A stretch of DNA of 5,768 bases, taken from the NCBI GenBank assembly GCA_035524895.1, contig DATLFI010000186.1, positions 1 through 5,768 on the forward strand. Reading direction: 5' to 3'. This stretch comes from DATLFI01 sp035524895. Its GTDB lineage: Bacteria > Acidobacteriota > Thermoanaerobaculia > Multivoradales > Multivoraceae. The position numbers and the translations under genes are program-made. This document shows, piece by piece, positions 1 to 5,712 of the stretch. How positions within the stretch are numbered: the stretch's first letter is position 1; each line of letters opens with the position of its first letter. The notes below the pieces were generated by a model. That model saw nothing but the letters and a program-made list of their open reading frames with translations, was not told the DNA's origin and searched no databases.

Positions 1-357
1 GCCGATGACCGCCCGGCCGACCCGGCAGGTCAGGCCGATGACCTCGCCTTCGCGGTTCCTGAGCGCCGAGATCCGGTGGAGGGTGCGCTCGATGCCGGCC
101 CGGTTGTCGTCGCCGAAGCGGCCGACCCGCGCGACCACCGAGGCGAGCTCCTCGCGCGACACCGGGTCCTCGCCCACCTCGAGCACCCGGCCCGGGAACC
201 GCGCCTCGGGCAGCCGCCCGAGGTCGAGCACCACCTCGAGCAGGTCCTCCCGGTCCGGCGAGCGCTCGATCGCCTGGCGGATCGCCGGCGGCATCACCTC
301 GAGCAGCAGCTCGAGGTCGTCGGTGACGCTGCGCTGGACCGTGGGCGCTTCCAACAT
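1..357 (-). CDS. SpoIIIAA/Ycf45-like AAA ATPase of the R3H nucleic-acid-binding family, N-terminal part (runs off left edge)
   Basis: The minus strand is open from the ATG at 357-355 to the window edge, giving 119 residues with no stop. The protein starts MLEAPTVQRSVTDD. It carries the pattern of the N-terminal domain of the SpoIIIAA/Ycf45-like AAA ATPases: an acidic helix with LLLEVMPPAIRQAI (about residues 17-30), then LDLGRLPEARFP (44-55), then FGDDNRAGIERTLHRIS (about 81-97), then GLTCRVGRAVIG just before the point where the Walker A region would follow. Known members are ring-type or P-loop ATPases, often with a C-terminal R3H single-stranded nucleic-acid-binding domain; their cellular role is poorly defined. 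Both the P-loop and any R3H domain lie outside the window. The start is supported by a perfect GGGAGG five bases upstream. Only 2 of 119 codons end in A or T, so this looks like a resident GC-rich gene. It is transcribed away from the PHP-ATPase operon. The identification is from remembered family sequence, without a search. Confidence 0.85.
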   Translation of the reverse strand, partial: MLEAPTVQRSVTDDLELLLEVMPPAIRQAIERSPDREDLLEVVLDLGRLPEARFPGRVLEVGEDPVSREELASVVARVGRFGDDNRAGIERTLHRISALRNREGEVIGLTCRVGRAVIG

Positions 358-362
358 GGCGG

Positions 363-368
363 CCTCCC
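363..368 (-). promoter_or_regulatory. Ribosome binding site of the R3H-family ATPase gene
   Basis: The minus strand reads GGGAGG here, five bases upstream of the ATG at 357. This strong Shine-Dalgarno match fixes the start of the left-edge gene. Confidence 0.75.
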
Positions 369-389
369 GTCCCCCGGGGTCCATTCTCC

Positions 390-409
390 CACGGTCCAAC
401 CCCACCGTG
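390..409. repeat. Small inverted repeat upstream of the R3H-family ATPase gene
   Basis: CACGGT and ACCGTG form perfect 6-base arms separated by 8 bases. The repeat lies 33 to 52 bases upstream of the minus-strand ATG at 357, where an operator or 5' leader hairpin could sit. Six-base arms are common by chance in GC-rich DNA, so a regulatory role is only a possibility. I could not find a convincing -35/-10 pair around it. Confidence 0.25.
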
Positions 410-650
410 TGCCCGATGCCTAAAACACTTGGACCGAACGACTTATCAGCGCCCCAGGAGACGACTCGACTGCGAGCCCTGACTCGCTCTGATCCTTTCG
501 CTCCGGCACTCCGGGCCGAAGCTCGGAGCGTGGAGACGGCGCCACCCCCGGCCATGGAAGACGAAATCTCAGGCGAGGCATGGGGGGGGGTGAGGGTGAC
601 CTCGCGATGGGGGTCGCGATGCTCTAGAGCGCAGCCAGAGCTGGACGCCG
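410..650. other. Non-coding stretch between the left flanking gene and the operon
   Basis: No protein-like reading frame, RNA gene or repeat array is visible here. The base composition changes around 420-450, where a locally AT-richer patch (TAAAACAC, GACTTATCAG) follows the GC-rich leader of the left gene. This is the probable left border of the foreign segment. The long open frames crossing the region are low-complexity Ser/Arg/Thr-rich translations, as expected from antisense GC-rich DNA. The stretch also holds the run of nine Gs at 582-590. Confidence 0.5.
582..590 (+). repeat. Run of nine guanines
   Basis: Nine consecutive Gs lie about 290 bases upstream of the PHP-ATPase start. Poly-G tracts of this length can be slippage-prone. 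I tested whether changing its length would join an upstream ATG at 554 to a longer frame: 7 or 8 Gs leads to a stop (TAG at 625-627 or TGA at 591-593) and 9 Gs leads to TGA at 653-655. No phase-variable gene is evident. Confidence 0.6.
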
Positions 651-881
651 TATGATGTCAGCCGTGACGGCGACCACCACGAAGTCCGCTTCGAGGGACC
701 GAACCGCCAGCGCCGTTAGATCGAGGTATACGGTCGGGCGCAGTCGGGTGCTGTCGAGCTCACTGGTCCCGCGGTGGACGAGCAGCGCCACCTCGCCGAG
801 CGCACCTGGCTCTCTGCGGTGGCCGATTCCAGGGGCGAGCGCCCACGGCTTCGAATCATCCAGGAGGAGCGAGGTGACCGA
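600..881 (+). pseudogene. Possible stop-interrupted coding remnant in frame with the PHP-ATPase gene
   Basis: The frame shared with the downstream gene is open from 600 apart from one TAG at 717-719, and its translation looks like natural protein. Before the stop it reads YDVSRDGDHHEVRFEGP; after it IEVYGRAQSGAVELTGP, then VDEQRHLAERTWLSAV and PRLRIIQEERGDR. Charged and hydrophobic residues are balanced, and about 74% of codons end in G or C, near the operon genes' value. There is no ATG or GTG before the TAG, so the upper part cannot be a normal gene. A GTG at 774 could extend the PHP-ATPase by 36 residues but lacks a ribosome binding site. This could be the tail of a lost upstream gene broken by a nonsense mutation, or chance openness. 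I recognise no family. A second frame (652-885) ends with an ATGA overlap on the next start, but its Ser/Arg/Thr-rich product looks like a shadow. Confidence 0.3.
872..877 (+). promoter_or_regulatory. Ribosome binding site deciding the start of the PHP-ATPase
   Basis: AGGTGA ends four bases before the ATG at 882-884, and a second purine block, AGGAGG, lies at 862-867. The in-frame GTG at 774 has no comparable site. This favours initiation at 882, only 17 residues before the conserved first PHP motif. Confidence 0.65.
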
Positions 882-3881
882 ATGACTGCGAGCCCGCCCC
901 GCCCGGAACCAGGTGCCAGGTGGCTGCGGTGCGACCTGCACGTGCACACGCCGTTCGATGGCGAAAAGAAGTTCGGGGAGGACATCCGCGGAGCCATTGA
1001 GGCGTTCAGGAAGGAGGATGCCAGGAGGCTTGCGGGAATCGCCGAGCGCTTCGTTGAGGCATGCCGGGCGGCCGATGCCGGCCACGGGATGGATCTCGTC
1101 GCCCTCACGGACCACAACAGCATCGAAGGCTTCAAGCGGCTCCAGCCGCAGTTCGAGTCCATTGCGCAGCGCGCGCGAGACGAACGGCAGCCGATGCCCG
1201 ACATCCTGCCCGGTGTCGAGTTCAGCGTCGGCGGCGAGCGCCCCATTCACTTTCTTGTCGTTTTTGCTGTCGAAACGCGACCTGAGGACATCGAAGGCGC
1301 AATCCGCCACGCGTTCCAGGAGCGCGACCCTTTCGACCCCAAGACCGGAACTCCCCGCGCGACCGGAGAATCGGTCGGCACCTTTCTCGATCGCCTTTAC
1401 AGGTACGCCAAGCCTTCCACGGGCGAAAGGAACCTACGCTTCGTTCTTCTTCCGGCGCATGCTGATGGTGATCGGGGAGTTGCACGGGAATCCGGGGCTC
1501 GCGCCCTTCGTGTAGCCACAAGCCTGTGGGACGAGATGAAAGGCCACCTCCGCCAGTGGGCCGTGGCACGAACGGACTGGAATGGGTTCGAAACCACGCA
1601 GCCGTTCGATCGTTTGCCCCAGGCCTTCCAGGATCTGCTATGCCGGTGGACGGTAGCTAAGAGGGGCGACGACTGGGACCGTCTCACCGAGACCCAGAAA
1701 TTGCGTGTTCGAGAGCAGCGCCACTGGCCGCTCGTCGAGTGCTCCGATCCTCATCGCTACGAGGCGATCGGCAGTCGCTTTACGTGGCTCAAGATGGAAG
1801 TGCCGGACGTGGAAGGGATCCGCCTCGCCCTTCTCGACCCGGAATCGCGCCTGCGCCGCATGGCGGAGGGACCCCCGGGGCGCGCCTATCCGCGCATCCA
1901 GAGGCTCAGCATCCAACGCACCGACTTTTTCGAGGATATCGACATTCCCCTCAACCCGTGCCTGACGACGCTCATCGGCGGACGCGGCACGGGAAAGTCC
2001 ACGGTGATCGAGTACCTGCGCCACGCTCTCGATCGCGTGAGGAAGGAGGATCTCCCCGAAGACGAGCCCGGCGATCTCCGGGAGACCGGGCTGTCCATCC
2101 GTAGATCTGTACTGTCCATCCTGGACGCAAAGAGCGAGCGGGACTTCGCGCGTACCAAGGGCACGTTGCTGCCGGATCATGAGGTCACGGCGGATGTCGT
2201 CGTGGCGGAACGAGTGTACCGCCTCCGCCGCACGGCGTCCGGCCTCGAGGTCATTCCGGATCCGGATCAGCCCGGTGCTGAGCCGGTACCGCTTGACGTC
2301 CGTAGCCTGCTCGCTGCGCGGATCCTCTCGCAGCGGCAGATCGCGAGAATCGCCCGCGACCCCGCCTCGCAGCGAAGGGAGCTCGACGCGCTGATCGATC
2401 CCGATCGGGTACGGGACCTCGAGAACCGGCGTCGAGCGATCGCGGAGACCCTGGCCCAGCTTCAAGCCACCCGCACGCGCCTCACGGAGCGGGGCGCGAA
2501 GCTCCCGTCGGTGGCGACCGAGCTCCAGAAGGTCCGCGACCAGATCGCGTTTCTCGAAGGCGGTGGTCGCAAGGAGGTGCTCACTCGGTTCGATAGCTAC
2601 GAGCGTGAACGCCGCTGGCTGGAGGAGATTCAGCAAGAAGCGGAGCGGCTGGCCGCTGAGCTTGACGATGTGGCCGAGACGACCGAGCCGACGGACCTAG
2701 GCGCCGGCGTACCTCCCGGCACCACGCCAACGGCTGCGTGGCTTCGGACGGTGGCAGAGCGAGTAACTGCTTCGCGACAAGAGGCCGCGGGCGCCCTGCG
2801 CGGTCACGCAGAGGCACTGCGAGCGCTCCGAGCTACGGTCGCGCAGGAGCAACAGGAGCAGTGGCGAGAGCCTTTCGACGAGGCGCGCCGCGCCTACGAA
2901 GCGCTCAGAGAGGAGATGACTTCCCAGGGCGTCGACTTTGCGCAGCACGAGAAGCTCTTGCAGCGGCGAGCCCTGCTCGAGCGCGAGCAAGCCTCGCTGC
3001 AGAAAACCGGGCAGGAGCTCGAGGAGATCGACCGGAAGCTCCGGGAAGCCCGACTGCAGCTCGTGGAAGCTCATGAGAGCACCCTGGCGGCTCGCCGGGA
3101 GCGGGCCGACACGCTAGAGGACATGGACGCAGACGTCCGGCTGGAAGTGCTCGGCTTCCGTGATCGCGAGGACTTCGAGTCGCGCCGGGAGCAGTGGTTC
3201 GGGGGCGCGGGTCTCCAGGAGCGAGACTGGTCGGCGCTCTGCGAGTACGTCTTCGATCCGCAGGGACAGGTCCCCGAGCGGATCTGGGCGCTGGTCGATG
3301 CGATTCGCGCGGACCTCCAGGCAACGGCCTTGCAGAGTGCCCCGGTCGCCCCGGCCGACTCGCGAGTCGCCAGGCTGGTAGGCGACCGTTTGACCGGGCA
3401 CTTTTTCCGTTCGCTCGAGAGGGGAGAGCGAATCCGCCTGGACGAGATGGAGCGCTTCCTGCCGGAGGATCTCGTAAGAGCGCAGGTCCGCGCGCCAGAT
3501 GGCTCCTTCAAGACCATCGAGACGGGCTCGGTCGGTGAGAAGAGCACCGCAATCCTGAGCCTGCTGCTCTCGGCTGGAGACCAGCCCATCATTATCGATC
3601 AGCCGGAGGACGATCTCGACAACCAGTACGTCTACAATGTCGTCGTGGACCTTTTGCGGCGACGGAAATTCTCCCGCCAAGTCATCATTGCGACCCACAA
3701 CGCGAACATCCCGGTGAACGGCGACGCCGAGCTGATCGTTGCGCTCGGAGTGAAGGATCGTTTGGGAGTCGTCCTTGGAGCCGGCAGCATCGACCGCCCT
3801 GACATCAAGGACCACGTCAGCCTGATCATGGAGGGCAGCGCCGAGGCCTTCCGGCTGCGGCGCGAGCGCTACGGGTACTGA
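882..3881 (+). CDS. trlF: TrlF-like PHP-domain / SMC-like ATPase
   Basis: The 999-residue protein joins a PHP phosphoesterase domain to an ABC/SMC-type ATPase split by a coiled coil, as in proteins annotated TrlF. PHP metal-binding motifs are present: DLHVHTP (His20, His22), LTDHN (Asp77, His78), LPGVEF (Glu113), His123, LLPAHAD (His193) and SDPH (Asp289, His291). ATPase motifs follow: Walker A GGRGTGKS at 366-373, a Q-loop-like ILSQRQI at 481-487, and a Glu/Arg/Leu-rich coiled coil at about 509-746. The second half carries a signature-like SVGEKS at 883-888, Walker B IIIDQPEDDLD (Asp906, Glu909) and the switch His939 in IATHN. PHP domains are metal-dependent phosphoesterases or nucleases, and SMC-like ATPases often clamp or sense DNA. 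A nucleic-acid-processing role is therefore inferred; the substrate is unknown. No signal peptide or membrane segment is visible, so it is probably cytoplasmic. It is the first gene of a two-gene operon. A start at GTG 774 is possible but less likely. About 20% of the first 82 codons end in A or T, unlike the flanking genes. Confidence 0.92.
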   Translation: MTASPPRPEPGARWLRCDLHVHTPFDGEKKFGEDIRGAIEAFRKEDARRLAGIAERFVEACRAADAGHGMDLVALTDHNSIEGFKRLQPQFESIAQRARDERQPMPDILPGVEFSVGGERPIHFLVVFAVETRPEDIEGAIRHAFQERDPFDPKTGTPRATGESVGTFLDRLYRYAKPSTGERNLRFVLLPAHADGDRGVARESGARALRVATSLWDEMKGHLRQWAVARTDWNGFETTQPFDRLPQAFQDLLCRWTVAKRGDDWDRLTETQKLRVREQRHWPLVECSDPHRYEAIGSRFTWLKMEVPDVEGIRLALLDPESRLRRMAEGPPGRAYPRIQRLSIQRTDFFEDIDIPLNPCLTTLIGGRGTGKSTVIEYLRHALDRVRKEDLPEDEPGDLRETGLSIRRSVLSILDAKSERDFARTKGTLLPDHEVTADVVVAERVYRLRRTASGLEVIPDPDQPGAEPVPLDVRSLLAARILSQRQIARIARDPASQRRELDALIDPDRVRDLENRRRAIAETLAQLQATRTRLTERGAKLPSVATELQKVRDQIAFLEGGGRKEVLTRFDSYERERRWLEEIQQEAERLAAELDDVAETTEPTDLGAGVPPGTTPTAAWLRTVAERVTASRQEAAGALRGHAEALRALRATVAQEQQEQWREPFDEARRAYEALREEMTSQGVDFAQHEKLLQRRALLEREQASLQKTGQELEEIDRKLREARLQLVEAHESTLAARRERADTLEDMDADVRLEVLGFRDREDFESRREQWFGGAGLQERDWSALCEYVFDPQGQVPERIWALVDAIRADLQATALQSAPVAPADSRVARLVGDRLTGHFFRSLERGERIRLDEMERFLPEDLVRAQVRAPDGSFKTIETGSVGEKSTAILSLLLSAGDQPIIIDQPEDDLDNQYVYNVVVDLLRRRKFSRQVIIATHNANIPVNGDAELIVALGVKDRLGVVLGAGSIDRPDIKDHVSLIMEGSAEAFRLRRERYGY

Positions 3882-3888
3882 GAGGGAG
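3882..3888 (+). promoter_or_regulatory. Ribosome binding site of the AlbA_2/HATPase gene
   Basis: GAGGGAG begins directly after the stop of the PHP-ATPase gene and ends eight bases before the ATG at 3897. It lies inside the 15-base gap between the two genes. There is no room for a separate promoter, so the genes are very probably co-transcribed. Confidence 0.7.
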
Positions 3889-3896
3889 CGCCAGTC

Positions 3897-5153
3897 ATGT
3901 TCGACACGCTGGACGAGATCCGCAGGCAGCTCGAGGCCGGGGAGGACGCCCGGGCCGAGTTCAAGGAAGTGGTACTCGGCGGCCGTGGAGTGCGCTCGCC
4001 CAATACCGAGGATATGGCTGGTGAGATGGTCGCGTTCGCGAACGCCGACGGCGGTGTCCTTTTCCTAGGTGTGGACGATGCCGGGGTCGTACGTGGGCTG
4101 CCGGACCACCGCACCGCTGACGTCGAGAGGTGGGTCGTCAACGTGGCCACCGACAGTTGCGACCCACCGATCCGGCCGATCCTACGAAGAGAGCTGCTGC
4201 CCGCACCCAGCGGCCCGGACGCCCTGGTGATGCTCGTGGAGATCAGACGAGGGCTCTACGTCCATCGCACAGGCGGGGGCCGGTATTACGTGAGGGTCGG
4301 ATCCACCAAACGGGACCTCGCCGCCGCAGAGCTCGCGCGGTTATTCCAGCAGCGCGGCCGGGCCTTCGTCTTCGACGAGCAGCCCGTCCCGCCAGCGACG
4401 ATCGATGACCTCGACAGTCAAAGCCTCGAAGCCTACTTCGCCAATGGCCCAAGGCCAATCCCGTGGTCGGACTTGTTGCGGAACACCCGCATACTGGCAA
4501 CGGGCGAGGATGCGGTGGAGCATCCTACCGTGGCGGGCCTACTTGCGTTCGGGAAAACGCCCACGCGGCATCTACCGTCGGCCTACTTCGAGGCTGCAGT
4601 GTACCGCGGCGTCAACCTCACATCCGACGACCTCGTGCATTCGGAGAGAATCGAGGGCCGGGCCGATGCCCAGATCGACGACGCGACAGCATTCGTGGAG
4701 CGCTTCTTGCTGCGGCCTGCGCGCAAGCACGCCGGCCGCGAGGACTTTCCCCAATACAACCTCGACGCGAGCCACGAGGCCATCGTGAACGCTGTCGCGC
4801 ACCGCGACTACTCGATTGCAGGCTCGAAGATCAGGCTGTTCCTCTTTGCGGATCGACTGGAACTCTACAGTCCCGGGGCGCTGCCGAACACGCTCACGAT
4901 CGAGACGATGTCCTTCCGCGTCTTCACGCGCAACCAGCTCCTAGTCAGCTTCCTCTCGCGGATGAAGAGCCGCCGAACGGGCCGCGCGTTTCTGGAATCG
5001 CGGGGTGAGGGTGTTCGCCGGATCCTCGAGGCCAGCGAGGCGCATTCGGGCCAACGGCCGGTGTACGAGCTGTTCGGCGAGGAGCTGCGCTTGACGATCT
5101 GGGCGAAGCCGTCGCCGCATGAGACCAGGCAGCCGAGCGTACAGGAGGACTGA
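3897..5153 (+). CDS. AlbA_2 (Schlafen-like) domain plus HATPase_c_4 ATP-binding protein
   Basis: The 418-residue protein belongs to the COG2865-like group. The N-terminal AlbA_2 domain (formerly AAA_4) shows RAEFKEVV (Glu21, Lys23) and AFANADGGVLFLGVDD at 46-61, followed by a domain rich in short beta strands up to about residue 150. The C-terminal half is an HATPase_c_4 fold of the GHKL type. Its N-box-like helix is HEAIVNAVAHRDYS (Glu294, Asn298, His302, Asp304), followed by DRLELYSPGALP at 319-330 and a glycine-rich SRGEGVRRILE at about 368-378. AlbA_2 domains bind nucleic acid and some Schlafen relatives cut RNA; I cannot assign a catalytic triad here. Many relatives carry a further C-terminal winged helix and are annotated as regulators, whereas this protein ends about 40 residues after the last ATP-binding motif and seems to lack it. 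The gene is 15 bases downstream of the PHP-ATPase in the same operon, so a shared function is likely. About 20% of its first 82 codons end in A or T, matching its partner and not the flanks. Confidence 0.92.
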   Translation: MFDTLDEIRRQLEAGEDARAEFKEVVLGGRGVRSPNTEDMAGEMVAFANADGGVLFLGVDDAGVVRGLPDHRTADVERWVVNVATDSCDPPIRPILRRELLPAPSGPDALVMLVEIRRGLYVHRTGGGRYYVRVGSTKRDLAAAELARLFQQRGRAFVFDEQPVPPATIDDLDSQSLEAYFANGPRPIPWSDLLRNTRILATGEDAVEHPTVAGLLAFGKTPTRHLPSAYFEAAVYRGVNLTSDDLVHSERIEGRADAQIDDATAFVERFLLRPARKHAGREDFPQYNLDASHEAIVNAVAHRDYSIAGSKIRLFLFADRLELYSPGALPNTLTIETMSFRVFTRNQLLVSFLSRMKSRRTGRAFLESRGEGVRRILEASEAHSGQRPVYELFGEELRLTIWAKPSPHETRQPSVQED

Positions 5154-5245
5154 GGCAGGAGATCTGGTGGGCGCCCTTGCTCGAACCTGTGGCCTGCGAC
5201 TCGGCCAGGGCCTTGTCTTCACCGGGCCCCCGGATGATCTTCGGG
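5154..5245. other. Convergent intergenic region
   Basis: The operon and the minus-strand membrane gene remnant converge on this 92-base gap. It holds a GGGCGCCC palindrome at 5169-5176 and a short GC hairpin, CCGG-GCCC-CCGG, at 5222-5233. Neither is followed by a T run on either strand, so no intrinsic terminator can be claimed. It also contains a minus-strand sequence resembling a tRNA 3' end (5165-5187), which does not fold properly. Confidence 0.4.
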
Positions 5246-5647
5246 TCACGGGACGTCGACCCCACCCTCCGCGATCGAGGCCTCGTCGAGGTCGGCGAGC
5301 CAGCCCTCCAGCTCGTGGGCTACCGGCCGGAGGTCGCGGCGGACCGCCTCCAGGTTGAGCCGGAGGAGCCAGCCGAAGAACAGGACCACCACGGCGGCGT
5401 ACCCCACCTTGAACAGCGGTGCCACCGGCGCGCCGGCCATGAACAGGATGACGCCGGCGCCGAGCGGTGCGAGGTACCACCAGGCGACGCTCCCGAGGAG
5501 CCCCTCCTGGGCGCGGATGCGGTCGAGCTCCGCCCGCAGCGACTGCGCGAGCGGCAGCCCCGGGTCAGGAAGGCGGCGCCGCGGCAGGCGCAGGCGGACG
5601 GGGATGACGACGCAGGCGAGGGCGACGATCGCCGCCTCCGGCCGGCC
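5246..5647 (-). pseudogene. 5'-truncated small membrane protein gene
   Basis: The minus-strand frame ending with TGA at 5248-5246 gives a protein-like sequence of about 130 residues. It has a cytoplasmic segment, GLPLAQSLRAELDRIRAQ, then a transmembrane helix with VAWWYLAPLGAGVILFM, then a second helix with VGYAAVVVLFFGWLLRL. A charged tail follows, containing AVRRDLRPVAHELEGWL. The layout recalls small uncharacterised membrane proteins with a WWYLxPL motif; in those I remember, 60-80 further residues, including more membrane sequence, precede the charged segment. Upstream of the ATG at 5440 this frame contains no ATG, GTG or TTG up to the window edge. Starting at 5440 would cut through the first helix and leave only 64 residues. 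I therefore infer loss of the 5' end near 5640, where the protein-like character fades. About 96% of codons in the upstream half end in G/C, as in the left flanking gene. A sequencing frameshift is an alternative. Confidence 0.55.
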
Positions 5648-5700
5648 GGTGACCCTGTCCTTCGAAGAGGTGCAGCACCTGGAGTGGGTATGAGCTCGGT

Positions 5701-5706
5701 TATATT
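5701..5706 (+). promoter_or_regulatory. Probable -10 box of the antitoxin-like gene
   Basis: TATATT differs from TATAAT at one position and stands out in GC-rich DNA. It ends six bases before the ATG at 5713, so transcription should begin at or very near the start codon. No good -35 box is seen 16-18 bases upstream (the candidates are around CCTGGA at 5678-5683), and there is no spaced ribosome binding site. Confidence 0.5.
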
Positions 5707-5712
5707 CAGGCC

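Larger units (their letters stand above)
424..5153. other. Probable horizontally acquired cassette carrying the two-gene operon
   Basis: Hand counts of third codon positions separate the operon from its neighbours. The left gene has 2 of 119 codons ending in A/T. The upstream half of the right truncated gene has about 3 of 68. The first 82 codons of each operon gene have about 16. The left border is probably near the AT-richer patch at 420-450. The right border lies between the stop at 5151 and the end of the resident-like membrane gene at 5246. No integrase, transposase, flanking direct repeat or intact tRNA is visible, so the mechanism of acquisition is unknown and the borders are approximate. 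Confidence 0.5.

Noticed and set aside
5..655. Long plus-strand open frames over the left edge (5-655 and 76-423)
   Set aside because: Their translations are Ser/Arg/Thr- or Arg/His-rich, and they lie antisense to the convincing R3H-family ATPase frame at 357-1.
651..656. TATGAT as a -10 box for the operon
   Set aside because: It is one mismatch from consensus, but no -35-like hexamer lies 16-18 bases upstream and it falls within the coding-like stretch. The operon promoter is unresolved.
774..881. GTG at 774 as the start of the PHP-ATPase
   Set aside because: It has no ribosome binding site, while ATG 882 has AGGTGA four bases upstream and sits close to the first conserved PHP motif. It remains an alternative.
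624..1310. 228-codon minus-strand open frame
   Set aside because: It overlaps the PHP motifs of the plus-strand gene and has no recognisable domain or ribosome binding site. Its part over 651-881 reads passably as protein, but the plus-strand frame there reads better.
1638..2636. 332-codon minus-strand open frame
   Set aside because: It is antisense to the Walker A and coiled-coil region of the PHP-ATPase. Long antisense frames are expected in GC-rich genes.
5604..5693. 29-codon plus-strand frame ending VTLSFEEVQHLEWV
   Set aside because: The last residues look somewhat protein-like, but most of the frame overlaps the membrane gene remnant and has no partner or homology I recognise. At most it is the tail of a lost gene.
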